A DNA stretch of 64,000 bases from Tetragonia tetragonoides (lineage: Eukaryota > Streptophyta > Magnoliopsida > Caryophyllales > Aizoaceae). The notes under the pieces are model-generated. The model was given only the letters and a program-made list of their open reading frames with translations, searched no databases and was not told the origin of the DNA. The position numbers were made by a program, and so were the translations under genes. Of this stretch, positions 34,687 through 46,733 are shown one piece after another (within the stretch, counting starts at the first letter, position 1; the number at the start of each line of letters is the position of its first letter). The stretch spans positions 32,423,501 through 32,487,500 of the forward strand of contig CM076144.1 in assembly GCA_038025085.1 (NCBI GenBank), read 5' to 3'.

Positions 34687-36064
34687 TGTAAGAACCCTCG
34701 CCTTTCTGGCGCTAAATCGAGATATTCGATTGGCATTAATAGTTCTTAAATAATACGTCATATGCAATTTAAATTCAATTATAACGGGGAATAACAATTT
34801 GCAAGCAATGAAGCTGCCACCAACTTTTAAGGAAACAATTGGAAACCATAAAAAAGTGCACCCAATTTCTATTGGGAATTGACTCATACCCATGGGGCTA
34901 AATATTGAGTTCGGGGGTGTAGGTACGAAATAAACAAAACGAGTCTCATCTAAATCGCCTGAATTAACGGCCTCTACTAAGCCTATCCATGTCAAATATT
35001 TATTTATGCTATATGGTTCCATATAAATCCGGTCGTCCAAGATCCTAAAATTAACTAGGCGGGTTGAAGACAACCAATTTACCTACCGTTATCACTTTGC
35101 ACAATTTATATCCAATTTGCATGCATACTATTTATCAAACACAAACAAGAGATAGGAACAATAATTTAACCTTCCAACCTACCACACTTTGCTAAACGCG
35201 CCAAGCATTGCATATGCACATCAATAAATTTGTTAGTAATTTCAATAGAAGAACAATGCAAAAATATTAACTTTATGCTAAATTAAACCTAGCAGGTTTC
35301 TACATGCATGCATAAACAGTAAAAAAGATGCAAACTTGCATAAACTAATAAAAAGATGCAAACTTTAAATTAAAATAACATGCATAATTATTTACAAGAG
35401 TCAAAGGATGGTTAACCTGGACGTTCTATTCGAACGGGACTAGTAGAATTGGAATTGCTCTTCAATCTTGGGTGCTAGGTTGGGTGCAATGGCTTGCTTG
35501 ACTCTTCAAAATCTGAATTCTCTATGATTTGGGGTATTTGTGCTTTCAAATTGCTCTCAAAATTATAAAATTGACCAACCTCTCTCAAAAGAGGGTGAAA
35601 GGGAGTATTTACACAGTTAGGGGACGGAATTAGGGGCCTAAGGCTGCAAACCCGGCGCCGAAACTCGGCCCAGCGGCTGCCCTGAGGGCCCTCGACTCAC
35701 GCGCGTGCCGTCGGGTTGTTAGCGTCAACCGCTCGGCCCGGAGGCGCGCACGCGACTAGGATTTTTTGACTTTTTAGGCTCAATAAATTACGAAATTGCC
35801 CTTGAGCTGACCCAGGGGGTCTGGATTGAGCGATTTTGACCCAAATCTTCAAGACGCGATATCTCTTGATCTGGAAGCCTAATTGAGGCAAGGTCAAAGG
35901 CGTTGGAATCCTTATAACAAGGGTTATCCAAAGACTGAGGTTTCATAGAATTTGGTCTAGTTTTCCTGAGCAATGTCATTTTCTAATTCCGTCCATGTTA
36001 TTCCATTACCATCATCATCGGGCTTTGCGGTGCCAGGGGATGAGAAATGATTAGGGTGTTTACA
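34687..36064 (-). repeat. 5' LTR of the Tat element
   Basis: 1378 bp, minus strand TGTAAACACCC...GGGTTCTTACA. A GC-rich CAGCGG block (about 35650-35760) is followed on the minus strand by a weak TATA-like GTAAATAC near 35610 and GAGAG-rich leader sequence. The right flank is GTAAG; the partner duplication lies outside the window. Confidence 0.88.
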
Positions 36065-36518
36065 GTAAGTGGAAAAGAACACACCCTTTAGTAGTCTTAT
36101 TTATCCATTTATCGTTGATCACATTAATATATTTTCTCCATGTGTTTCCCAATTGTCCCAAGTTTTACCTAGCTTTTCCCCACATGACCCACTTTTCCTC
36201 AGGCTTCGTTCTTTTCAACTGGAACAAACTAAACTGATCTAAGACACCTAAACTAAATTGATTTGAATAAATTGAACTAAACTAAATTGAAGTGAAATTA
36301 AGTTGAGCAGAATAGAGCCTTATTTAATTCTTATTTTGCCCAGTTTACACCAATTTTTCTCAATTTACTCCAATTTTCATAGGAAATATATATTTTTATT
36401 AATATTTTGACATATTAAACATGATAGCTAAATATGCAAGATATTATATCGAAATATAAAAAATAGACATGTATTGACTTTGTATATATTTAAATGAGAT
36501 GAGTAAAAATTCCTTCTT
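36065..36518. other. Intergenic DNA right of the Tat element
   Basis: Contains 'aactaaactgaactaaattg'-like words (about 36220-36310) resembling those at 58030-58260, probably remnants of one dispersed repeat family. No gene seen. Confidence 0.4.
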
Positions 36519-36544
36519 ATAATAATAATAATAATAATAATAAA

Positions 36545-36600
<56 letters not shown>
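36519..36600. repeat. Strand-switching (TAA)n/(TTA)n microsatellite
   Basis: About seven TAA units, a short AACA break, then about seventeen TTA units. The halves are complementary and could pair into a hairpin. The open frames rich in Ile or Leu here are artefacts. Confidence 0.9.
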
Positions 36601-37180
36601 ATAACAACATTAATAACAATAACAATAATAAAATAATTAGGGGTAGCAGCTCTCTCCTTTCTCTCTCTAAGGAAAAAAATCCTAGCATCCCCCTTCCTCT
36701 TTAACTCATCTTGGTGCTACCACCGACATTTTTTCCGGTGGTTAGCCCTCCGTTGTTGTTTATTTGCATTCGATCTAGTAATAAACTCTCCTTTGGTGAG
36801 AAGTTTTGGAATTTTCCGCGTTCGTTGAAGGGTCGTAGAATTTGTGTTTTTGGATTAGGGTTGATGAATCAAGAACACAAGTTCAATTTACTATACCAAG
36901 GGGATTTGTTCTTCCAAATAGTTGCAGCACGTTTCGTTCTTACCTTCAATCGTAGGGAAAAGGTATTGGCTTCTCGTTTACTCCATAGCAATTTTTTTGC
37001 TATATTAAGGCAACCGATGATTGATTTTCAATTATCGCCGAAGCCGATCAAGACGCCGATTTCTAGCAGTTATATTTGGATTGAAAGTCACTTATCGGCG
37101 GAGCTGTTTAAGACACCAATTTCAATCAGTGATGGTGTAAGTCATATTCAACTTGTTATGTTAGATTTTTTATTTATTTA
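36601..37180 (+). other. Transcript-like or retroposon 5' segment, unrecognised
   Basis: A plus-strand open frame from 36711 (161 codons, beginning MVLPPTFFPVV, ending in a T-run-derived Phe tail). It shows no domain I recognise. Together with 37640-37860, which ends in a long A-rich tail, it could be one processed insertion split by the minus-strand piece at 37181-37640. Coding status is doubtful. Confidence 0.25.
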
Positions 37181-37640
37181 TTTTTTTTTTTTTTGAGAGG
37201 GGAATAGGAGACTTTCATTCATAAAATTTTTATACCGCATCTGCATCGAAAATAACTCTAGAACATACTAAACCAATAGTAACAACAACAAATCTGCTAA
37301 CTAAACAATTAACTAGAACACCCGAGCGCAACTCCCAACATGCATAGTAACCATGTGCTTCCTTTGATCCTTCATCTTTAAAGGAAGTGGAGATCTTTAC
37401 CACAAGTATCGTAATTGTTTGCTCACAAAAGATTGTATGATACCATCGATCTTGTGCATATTCAGTCCCCGAATTCATATTATTTGCTACTAAATCGCAC
37501 AATAGGCGAAAAGGGAATCTTATTAAAAGAAAAAATATAAAAATACCTAAGAACTCCACAAAAGGGAGAGAAAATTTATTCCACTTAGATTGCAAAAACT
37601 AGAAATCAAGGCAAAAAGTGGTGAAAAACATGAATCACAG
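37181..37640 (-). mobile_element. Possible 5'-truncated non-LTR retroposon tail
   Basis: Begins with a run of about 14 T (a poly(A) tail on the minus strand) followed by 'gagaggggaataggagactt', a LINE-3'-end-like start. A minus-strand open frame (37230-37595) ends just before it. No RT motif is present, so LINE origin is only suggested. Confidence 0.3.
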
Positions 37641-37844
37641 GTCGGGAACGGCCCGCTCCCCGCATGAAATTTTTTTCTAGTAAGGGTTAGAGTTGAGAGA
37701 GGAATAGGAGAAACAAAGGAGATATACTAGGGTTTTGTGAATCACTAGTTATTAAGAGAGTTGTGTTAGATCTATATTTGTATAGAGATATTCATCGTTG
37801 TAGAAGCCGAATGGCTTTATATGAATGAATGATTTCTCTTTTCT

Positions 37845-38063
<219 letters not shown>

Positions 38064-38070
<7 letters not shown>

Positions 38071-38393
38071 AAAAAATTCAAAAATACAAAATTTTCATTT
38101 TTCACCAATTTGTTCTAATTAGTCCAATTTTCACTTAGACTTTCCAATTTCCCATAAATTTCCCCTATTATACCAAACTAGGTGGATGCCCGTGAGTATG
38201 TCCATGCGTTGCACGGACTGTGATTATATTATTAAAAAAAATTCAAAAATACAAAATTTTCATTTTTCACCAATTTGTTCTAATTAGTCCAATTTTCACT
38301 TAGACTTTCCAATTTCCCATAAATTTCCCCTATTATACCAAACTAGGTGGATGCCCGTGAGTATGTCCATGCGTTGCACGGACTGTGATTATA
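38064..38393. repeat. 165-bp tandem duplication with Helitron-like end motif
   Basis: Two near-identical 165-bp copies; the word 'attcaaaaatacaaaatt' starts at 38076 and 38241. Each copy contains 'aactaggtggatgcccgtg' and 'catgcgttgcacgg'. On the minus strand these read as a CCGTGCAACGCAT...CACGGG hairpin followed by CACCTAG, like a Helitron 3' end (hairpin then CTAG). Confidence 0.8.
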
Positions 38394-39896
38394 TAATAAA
38401 ACTAATATAATGTGATTATTAATCTCATCGAAAAGTCAAAGTGTAATTGTCACTTATGAAAAAATATTAGTAATATATGGATAAATATTTATATAATCCA
38501 CTTAATATCATGAATGCCATATAATAAGATTACTATGACTTTATGGGGCATCTTATCTAATTTGAACTCTTATCATCAATTTTAATTAACTATTAATTAA
38601 CTCATCTCATATATTACATGAACCAAAAGGTAATAGTTTTAAAGTCTTTCTATACTTGATGTTGGTACGCCAATACTCTTATGCTGATATAGGTGTATAA
38701 TTAACATTCCAAAGATATGATCCTTCTTTTATGGTAAAATCAGTTTAAATGTCTAACGTATACATAACTACTTTTCAAAAAATAAAGAAGTTTTAGACGT
38801 AAACCTTAGAATAGCAAAACATATTTCAATGCTTGCTTGTTTTTTCAAAGCTATATACAGTCAAAGTACTGCCTCAGAACGCAAAAAGTCCAATGTAATT
38901 TTATTTGTTCGGAGGGAGTACATTAATAATTATAAAGTTGAAGGGAACATAAATTGGAACCCTAAAGTTACATGGGGGATCAGTATATTACGTACAGTTA
39001 TAAAATTATACGTGATAATGGTAAAGTTTTCTATTAAAGATTGGACCTAGAATCATTTTAGATTCATCGTTTATTTCTTTATTCTACACACTACACATAC
39101 TCTTTTTATTATATTTACCTTGAGATTGCTTTTTAAATTTTTATAACTAATATACATACTATTTTTTTTTCTCTCATTTTTACATGCAACTCTTTAGTTG
39201 TGTCAGCTTGTCAAGCTAATTACTGATTACCTTTTAGGTGGACGTATCTAATGTTGTAAATCAATTGAACATACTACAAATGAGTCTCATTTTAAAGGAT
39301 ACTTCGTAGTCGTTCCAATGGTGTAAGAAATTTAACTTCTTAAGCGGTGAAACTAAAGTTATATGTTTTTTAAAATCTAATAGTCTACTCTTTAATGATT
39401 TAGGAAAGTACAACTTTAGTACATATTCTAAAACCTCTAATTAATAGTGTACTCTTTAAGGATTTAGAAAAGTACAACTTTAGTATATATTCTATACCAA
39501 AACATATATACTTCCATTTATATTTAGTTTAAAATTTTATTACAATGGCTCGCTTAGGTGGATGCCTTCAATGCTGTCAGAAAATGCCTCTGATTATGAT
39601 TATGATTTCTCCTAGTTACAAATCACACATTTTTAGTTGAAACGAACTACTTAGCCCTTAATCACCCAGTTATCCACAATTGAAGCATAACCTTCAAATT
39701 TTTAAGCACAAATGACAAAAGTAACCAAGGTGACTTAAAAACAACAAAACCCCCCAAGTTGTTCCTTGTGGATCCGACTGGCCAAGAAAGCACCAATACG
39801 GGTCCATCCATTACAGCCTCATTACCTTATCCCCAAATTCAATCACTCATTAAACTCACAAGTCCATTTCAACCTCCCAACCTTCCCAACGAGGAA
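38394..39896. other. Intergenic DNA upstream of SECE1
   Basis: A single Stowaway-like terminus 'tcggagggagtac' lies near 38910-38922. Near 39548-39592 the minus strand reads GGCATTTTCTGACAGC followed by 'ggcatccacctaagc', a motif that recurs on the plus strand at about 46142-46180. This may be a Helitron 5' end in inverted orientation. An in-frame extension of SECE1 upstream to 39759 exists but is not favoured. No other gene. Confidence 0.4.
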
Positions 39897-40445
39897 ATGG
39901 CACAACGCCTCTCCTTCCAACTCCAATTCCCAATCCCTTCACTTCACTCACACACCCCAAAACACTCCTATCAAACTCAAACTCAAACTCCTCCATTTTT
40001 ACACCTCAAAAAACACCCAACTCTCTCTCTTTCTCTCTCCATCAAACCCAAATCAATCCCACAACAAAAACAAACCCAATTCATATTCCATGCCACAGAA
40101 AACGATTCTGCTCAAACCAACAACGAAGCCCAAGAAAAAAGCGCCGAAATTTCTGATGAAGGAGAGACAAAAAAAGAGGAAGTTTCCGAAATTGGGATGG
40201 AAATAAAGAAGGCAATGATGGAGAGAGAAAAAGCGGGTGATAATGGTGGGTTTTTGAGTGGTGTGGTTGAAGAAATTGGGCAAATTGAGTGGCCTGATTT
40301 TGTCAAAGTGTTGCGAACTACTGGGGTTGTTTTGGGTGTTATTGCTGGTTCTAGTGTCGTTTTGCTTACTTTGAATGCCGTTTTGGCTGAGATTTCTGAT
40401 GGGGTTTTTGCTGGTAAAGGTGTTCAGGATTTCTTCAGTGGATGA
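39897..40445 (+). CDS. SECE1: Preprotein translocase subunit SECE1, chloroplastic
   Basis: A 182-residue intronless gene. The ATG at 39897 (context GAAATGGC) is chosen because MAQRLSFQLQFP begins a Ser/Thr/Pro-rich, acidic-poor plastid transit peptide of about 65 residues. An upstream in-frame ATG (39759) adds 46 unlike residues. Then comes an acidic linker (about 66-115), the conserved SecE motif EIGQIEWPDFVKVLRTTG (about 129-146), and one membrane helix (GVVLGVIAGSSVVLLTLNAVL). SECE1 forms the thylakoid Sec translocon with SCY1 and moves proteins into the thylakoid. Length is close to the roughly 177 residues of the Arabidopsis protein. Intact and the best-supported host gene here. The 3' side (40446-40660) is probably its untranslated region. 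Confidence 0.93.
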   Translation: MAQRLSFQLQFPIPSLHSHTPKHSYQTQTQTPPFLHLKKHPTLSLSLSIKPKSIPQQKQTQFIFHATENDSAQTNNEAQEKSAEISDEGETKKEEVSEIGMEIKKAMMEREKAGDNGGFLSGVVEEIGQIEWPDFVKVLRTTGVVLGVIAGSSVVLLTLNAVLAEISDGVFAGKGVQDFFSG

Positions 40446-42437
40446 AACTGAAGTTGGAACTGAAACTCGTCCTTGCAAAGAGATGTTTTAGTGAGATTTC
40501 AAACTTTCATTGGTTAAGAATGTATACGTGGGTATGATTGGTGGTGGAGAATTTGTATTTAATTTTCTTGAAGGGTGTTTTCTAATTGCTCTCAAATTTT
40601 GGTAGTGATATGGTATGAAATATGAATGTAATATTACGTATTTACTAATTTGTTTCTTAGGCATCTGAATTGTGATGTATAATGTATTGATCGATACATA
40701 CTACACTAGACGATTAGACGAACAGTCGAATGCAAAACGAATCCATGCATACTGAAAAAGTTTTAGTGTTATTATAAAGTACAAAGGGTAACATTGGGGA
40801 GGTGGTGGTACCCTAACACTAGAAAATTGCTAGAAACTCGAAGAATTCATTGTGATGTGAAAACTCAGATTATTCAAGATAAAAGTGAAAAGTTTTAATG
40901 TAAATTAATGGAGAAACAGTTTCTTGATTAAAAGATAGTTTCTTGAATGATAAAGGTAGGATTTTGATTGAAATAATCAGCTAAATTCCTTCAAAAAAAA
41001 AAAAAGAAATAATCAGCTAAATTACCTACGCTTAAAACTAATAATCTGAATGAAAGTTTTGAACAATTAAGACTCAGTTGTACCGCCAAGGCACGAAAGT
41101 GCTCAATGTCACAATCAATCAACTATCCTAACTCAGTTAGGAAAACTAACATTAATCTAACCCTAAATGCCTAACGAGTACCACACGGTTTAGGAAGCTT
41201 AGTATTTGTTTAATCTAGACAAACCCTAACTGTAGCGGATTTATACGGGTGTAAAATTCTGCACGTGCATACCCATTGATAAAATAAACTTTCTTATTTT
41301 TTTTATGAATTGATGATGGAAGCACAACTTACATAATTTAAGTGGAGTATCACCAAGTTTTGAATTTTTTTCACTTTTGATCATAGTTTCTATGATTCCT
41401 AGTGCCTTCCCCTCCCTTTTCATTCATTTAGCAGCCTACTTCCCCTCTCTCTAATGTCATGCTCTTTTTAGTTTGTAGGACGTCAGTATTAATCAATTAT
41501 ATAGTCTACACCTCATTATCCACTTTTCTGTTGTTTGTTTTATTTTTGATTTCGAGTTAATCTATGACTATCAGTTTAGATAATCAATCTTAGATTATTT
41601 ATCTACAGTATGTATCTAAATGAACCTTATACTTATCTGTTAGAATAAAATTTTGTTAATTGTTAAGTTTAACTTTTAAATAATCAATTTAGAACAAAAT
41701 GATGTTTTGTAAGTATTCTTCATTCTTTATCGATTTGTCATTTTAGAGTTTTCTCTTTAAGAATGTTTGAACCACCATTATGCATATAGCTATTTTTGTT
41801 CAAAGGATTTTTGTTTTTTTTGGCATTGTTTGTTGTTGTGTATTACCTTGAAATATGTTCTATCACATTTTTCGTTATATCCCATTTATAAATCCCGGAG
41901 CCTCCGGGGAATCCTAAACGCGTTTTCAAATAACACGTTTTGACTCTAACTACCAAGAACATGTATGCTGACTTCCTAATACACTTTAAAAGTGTATACT
42001 AATTGAATTAAAAAGCAAACATAATTAAAAGATACAGTTTAATGACAATAAACTAAGATAAATATATGCAAGCTAATTTCGTGCATAATTAGCTCATATT
42101 CTTGCTTTAATGGTCTTAATCAGCCACTTCAATCACACTTTCGACCACGTTCCATTCTGAATCTGAGAAACCTCTAATATGAATCATTTAGATCTCGTTT
42201 TCATATTTCTATCGGGACTTTAACTCATCAGGTTTCAATGTCATACCAGTGAGTTATGGATAAAATACGCACCACAGTCTAAACCACCAAAATTGCGAGA
42301 TTGTTTTCAATGAATGTGAATACGTGATCATATAATAAGAGTTTCAAACCGACGTTGTAACCCTCCATGTAATAATCATCACTATAATACACTCCATAAA
42401 TAACTTAACAGAATTAATATGGATTATTGTTCTTTCA
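40446..42437. other. Intergenic DNA downstream of SECE1
   Basis: No gene recognised. A small duplication 'gaaataatcagctaaatt' around an A-run (about 40971-41022) is present. Otherwise AT-rich unique-looking sequence. Confidence 0.4.
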
Positions 42438-42453
42438 ATTGACCTTGAAAAAC

Positions 42454-42675
42454 GAGGATGAGGTGGGAGCACAAGTGGTAAGTGCTCGACTCTCACAACT
42501 CATTGCTCAGGGTTCAAATCCTCCTCATACTATAGGGAGAATAAATCCTCCTCTACTTTCTTTGCAGGGAGGGTCACCTCTTCTGCTTGAGTCCGTCACC
42601 CATCTAAGATGGATTGACTTACCCGGCGCGTGTAATTTTACGGGCTATTGCATGCGTCCTTGTAGCAAAAGAAAA
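42454..42675 (+). mobile_element. tRNA-derived SINE with 16-bp target duplication
   Basis: About 222 bp flanked by ATTGACCTTGAAAAAC at 42438-42453 and 42676-42691. The 5' part has an A-box-like 'agcacaagtggtaagtgctc' and a B-box-like GGTTCAAATCC, the RNA polymerase III signals of tRNA-derived SINEs. It ends in a short A-rich tail. The perfect duplication suggests a young insertion. An open frame across it is incidental. Confidence 0.9.
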
Positions 42676-42691
42676 ATTGACCTTGAAAAAC

Positions 42692-45149
42692 ACCTTCATT
42701 ATTCCTAGTAGCCAATAGCCATGGATCCAAACTTAGATACCTATGGAGACTAAACTTATTAATATTTGATGGGTTAATAGTGTGGTTGGGCTTGTAATGG
42801 GTAATCAATTAATCAGTTCTTGCTATGCCAATTTGTGTCATTGCTAATGGAGCGAGACAATGAGTTACTACTTGGGATAATGCATTCGATCCAAACTGAA
42901 CCTTAACTCAATTCAGTACTTGAACTCGACTGCAATTTTTAATGAACCAAGTCAAGTTAGATTAAACAGTACTTGAATTTAAAAAGTTAGAAAAAACATT
43001 TAGCTTGAAAGTGATGATTGGGAGAGTCTTAAGTCAAGGTTAAGATACCTAGAGGTATGCCACATGACTACATGAGCTTCTTACTGGTTACTACCGAACT
43101 TTTGATAGATTAGTAGGTACTTTAGAAGGCAACAAAGCTCCCATGGATTGGGACGAGAAGCTTAATAGCCCCCAACTAGGTGTCTAGGACAGTCCAGATT
43201 CGATCATATGCAACTTGTAACTTCAGAAAATTATAAGTTCGAACGAGTTGCAAAGGGTCTTGGTAAGACTAGTACTAAAAGTTGGGAGCGCAGTATAGAT
43301 AAAAGCAAGTCTCAGCATGTCATGAGAGATTGAGAGGTGTGCTAGTTCATCAAGAATGAACATCCGAAATTTTCCCATTTGAGCAAAAAAAAAAAGCTTT
43401 TCTCCACCCTTTTACGGAAAACACCCCTACACCAAGTCACTAACAAATTAACAATCAATCAAAATCCCTAAGCAGTATCTATCCGCCCCAGCTAAGAGAA
43501 TCAAAATACTAGTCATAAGGTCTTGTGTAAGACCGTTTCATAGTAAAACAATCATAATCATAATCATAATCATAATCATAATCAATCAATGTATGTATAT
43601 ATATAAACCTGGCATTTTTCGAGCGTTCTGAGGCATGCCACATCATCAAACATATTAAAAAAGTGAAAATAATTACATAGAATTTAATAATAATGAATAT
43701 TTATTAATAGAGTTTCGGATAAGAGAAAATATTAGACTCATAATTAAATAGAGTTTAATAATAATGAATATTGATTAATAGAGTTTCGGATAAGAGAAAA
43801 TATTAGACTCTTACTTTCAATGAAATATAGATAAAGTTGCAACTTAAATGATACATAACTTTTGATTCAAGTTTTATAAATCCAAATTTCTTACACCACT
43901 GCAAAGTCCACGAAATATACTTTAAAATAAGACCTATTTTGATTATAGTAGTATGTAATCACAAATAATTCATTGTACTTGCAAGTCTAGGTTTGAAGAC
44001 ATTTCATATGAGAATGATAGTAAAATATTAAACATAAATTATTAGGAGTAGATAATAGCAAGACTAAAATAAAAATCTATCCTTTATCTCAAAAAAACGA
44101 GAAGAAAATCTATCCTTTGTACGAAAACAATACAAAGGAATTGAAAACGCATTGCTTTAATGAAATTCAAGATTTACCACCAATATATAAAGGTGGACAA
44201 CTACGTTTTATTCCTTTTGTTTTAATTTTATATTTTTGAGGTACCGTTAGAATATATTTTAGAGGGTTTAGTTTGTGGTAAATATCTACTTCTTCCACAT
44301 GTTCCTTTGGCTTTGCTCACAATTGGTCATGTGAAAGGCCATAAACCGTTCATGTTCTTATTGGTTCTATACAATTTTTATGACTTGAATTTATGTAGGG
44401 TCAGAAAAGGCTACGCATGTTATATTTCAAGGACACATTATTCTTTCAAGTAAAGTACATGGAAAGTGGTCAATTGATAATTTTGTCAATTGATTATAGT
44501 CATATTTTGTCAATAATACGTGCTTTGTCAAATGTTATCAACTTTGACAAAACTTATTTCATATTAGTACCGCTAACTGATGGTAAAATTTGTATGATAT
44601 ATACAAATGCAAAACATGCACTGGTTTGATTTCTTTAACCATTTTACTTATCTTTATGAATGAGAATATGAACTCATCAATTGATAAAATAGACTACAGT
44701 AGATTTGTTTGATTGTAGTCAATTTATAGCTACGATTCTGAAAAGCTTTCCACAACTTTAGTGCATCTTACTCTAATAAGTTTGTTGGGTTTTACTTTCA
44801 TTCCTTTTGTTCGTTCATGTTTTCTTTGACTTATGTTGTTCAATACACTTACTCGCTAAAGCAAGGTCTTGATTGGAAGGACTACTATAATGGAGGAATT
44901 GACTGTGAGTTGATACCCTCCTCTGAATAGGAGTATGTGCATAATAGGAGTTTGTAATTTAGGCGGATTCTTTTTATGGAGTAACCGAAATCTTAGGATT
45001 TACAATAAGATCGATAGATCAACCATATATATAATAGTGTTTTTAAATCGTCCACCTCGTTAGTCTATATATATAAAGTCGACATAATTCAATAAATTAA
45101 TAAGAAAATCTAAATAAAGAGGAGATAAAAAAATAATGCGAATAAATTT
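42692..45149. other. Intergenic DNA with small repeats
   Basis: Holds an (AATCAT)n microsatellite at about 43550-43585 after 'gtcttgtgtaagaccg', and a 71-bp tandem duplication with copies starting at 43683 and 43754 ('tttaataataatgaatat'). No gene recognised; short open frames (for example 44417-44629) have no support. Confidence 0.45.
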
Positions 45150-45610
45150 GTTTATCTTAAATACGTTGTTTTGATCTCCAATAAGAGTTTGACTTGGAAC
45201 TAAACTAGGTTACGATAACATCTACACTACTATATATACCTTACCTGAGTAGTACACAAAGTCACGCACAAGTAATACCTTTTAGAATGACTAATGATAA
45301 TAACCATATTGTTTAATGACTATAGTGTTAGTGTATAGCGTTACCATAATGGCTAAAGAGTTAGTGCATAATATTACTATATCTTACTTAATATTAACAC
45401 AATCTGTTACTAACAAAATTATTACTATTCGAGTCATATTTGAAGAGTTGCAAAGATGGGTCAATCAAATATCTGTTTATCTTAAACACTCTTGTTTTGA
45501 TCTACAAGAAGAGTTTGGCTTGGAATTAATCTAGGTCATGAATCATGATGACATCTACACTATATATACCTCATGGTACACAAATTACCCACATGATGTA
45601 CTACAAGATT
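45150..45610. repeat. Diverged direct repeat, about 325-bp spacing
   Basis: The segment around 45150-45275 ('gtttatcttaaatacg', 'gagtttgacttgga', 'catctacactactatatata') recurs at about 45474-45600 with many differences. It resembles duplicated promoter or 5' flank DNA, but no linked gene is visible. Confidence 0.55.
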
Positions 45611-46128
45611 TCATAGTCACTGACCATATACGCAATCCCATTCCACCACTCCTTAAAACCTCAATCAGCATCCCTTCTAACTTTATTTAATTTCTTCTTA
45701 CATTGAGTGATCAGTCATCTTAATCATCTAGCTATATTATTAATTATATCCTTAAAACACCCAACAATCTTTGCAACCATTTTTTGAGTTCCTTGCTTTT
45801 GTATCGTTTTCGTTTCTTATGTTTCTTTTCTTTTCATTCTTTTTTTTTTTCAGGTGTATTTGATTGTGATTATCTCATTTATAAAAATGAATAATTTGTT
45901 AATTAATTAGATGAAACTAAGAAAAGTTAATCTTTTTTATATTTTCCTAACATAATACATAAAAGTTAAGATTTTGATAACAACTTATTAGATATACAAT
46001 TGGACTATAGTGTACTTTAAAAAAATATTCGCTAATGAAATAATAATTTAAATTATTTTGTATTTATATAAAATATCATATACGAGTTTATGGACATGAA
46101 TTCGTGCATCGCACGGGCTTTCAAACTA

Positions 46129-46165
46129 TATCTATATAAAGGATGCATTTTCTGACAGCAACGGA
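46129..46165 (+). mobile_element. Candidate Helitron 5' terminus, just after a Helitron-like 3' hairpin
   Basis: At 46100-46127 'cgtgcatcgcacgggctttc' forms a hairpin like plant Helitron 3' ends. Directly after, TCTATATAAAGGATGCA starts with the expected TC and precedes TTTTCTGACAGC, the motif also seen inverted near 39570. An RPA gene of the type carried by Helitrons begins 600 bp further on. I infer back-to-back Helitron ends; the exact limits are unproven. Confidence 0.35.
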
Positions 46166-46543
46166 CGCGTCCACCTAAGCATGCCACCTAGACGAGCACT
46201 TTTTATAATTAACAAAAAAAAAAAACAATATTAGTGTAATTATAACCGTGAAAGAGAAAATTGGATCTTTCCATATTGCTATTACATATTGCTTTTATGT
46301 ACTCAAAAAGAAATCATCAGAATCCTACCATAAAATAACTTGCAATGTGGCTTATGGCAATATAATATTATTTTTTGATATAAATAGTGGTACAAAACTA
46401 CTATATTAAATTACAATAAATAATGTACCCAAAATAAATCATCACTAGCCTATAATGCTTGTCCTATATTTCTCCGTCAGATCAATTGAGAATTCTACTG
46501 AGTTTGGTTCTTCTCCAAATTTATGTTCCCTTTATTAATTGTT

Positions 46544-46651
46544 TTCCCTTTTCCCCCCTTCTTCTATAGTATATGGCAAGTCATTTCCTACCTTATATTC
46601 CCTTTTCCCCCCTTCTTCTATAGTATATGGCAAGTTATTTCCTACCTTATA
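46544..46651. repeat. 54-bp tandem duplication
   Basis: Two copies starting at 46544 and 46598 share 'ttcccttttccccccttctt' and 'ctatagtatatggcaag'. Upstream of the RPA gene. Confidence 0.85.
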
Positions 46652-46733
46652 TTATAATACGTGCACTATAAATACAAAGAAGGGTACCGTAGTTTCTTAC
46701 GAGCAACTTTGAGCATAATATCACAAATTTACA

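Larger units (their letters stand above)
1068..36064 (-). mobile_element. Tat-lineage Ty3/gypsy LTR retrotransposon, degraded and nested
   Basis: A minus-strand element with this order from high to low coordinates: 5' LTR (34687-36064), primer-binding site, untranslated leader, gag, protease, reverse transcriptase, RNase H, a second RNase H, integrase, two antisense PMD genes, polypurine tract (1521-1534), start of the 3' LTR (1068-1520). The two LTR copies share the same TGTA(A/G)ACACCCTAATC start and several hundred bases. The second RNase H and the antisense accessory genes are typical of the Tat/Ogre group. After removing the two internal insertions about 16 kb remains, about 17 kb with the missing LTR part. 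Multiple stops and frameshifts make it non-functional. Confidence 0.88.

Noticed and set aside
36428..36688. Minus-strand open frame of mostly Ile/Leu
   Set aside because: It is a translation of the TAA/TTA microsatellite with no protein-like composition outside it.
37230..37595. 121-residue minus-strand gene
   Set aside because: Ends next to a poly(A)-like tract and shows no domain; more likely part of a retroposon tail.
38905..38925. Complete Stowaway MITE
   Set aside because: Only one 'ctccctccg'-type terminus; I found no partner end with a TA duplication nearby.
39759..39896. Longer SECE1 start at 39759
   Set aside because: The extra 46 residues are not transit-peptide-like, and the downstream MAQRLSF start gives the usual family length.
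42459..42530. tRNA gene
   Set aside because: Only A-box and B-box-like words; no cloverleaf could be drawn, and the unit is flanked by a SINE target duplication.
42427..42708. 93-codon reading frame
   Set aside because: It coincides with a SINE and its target duplications.
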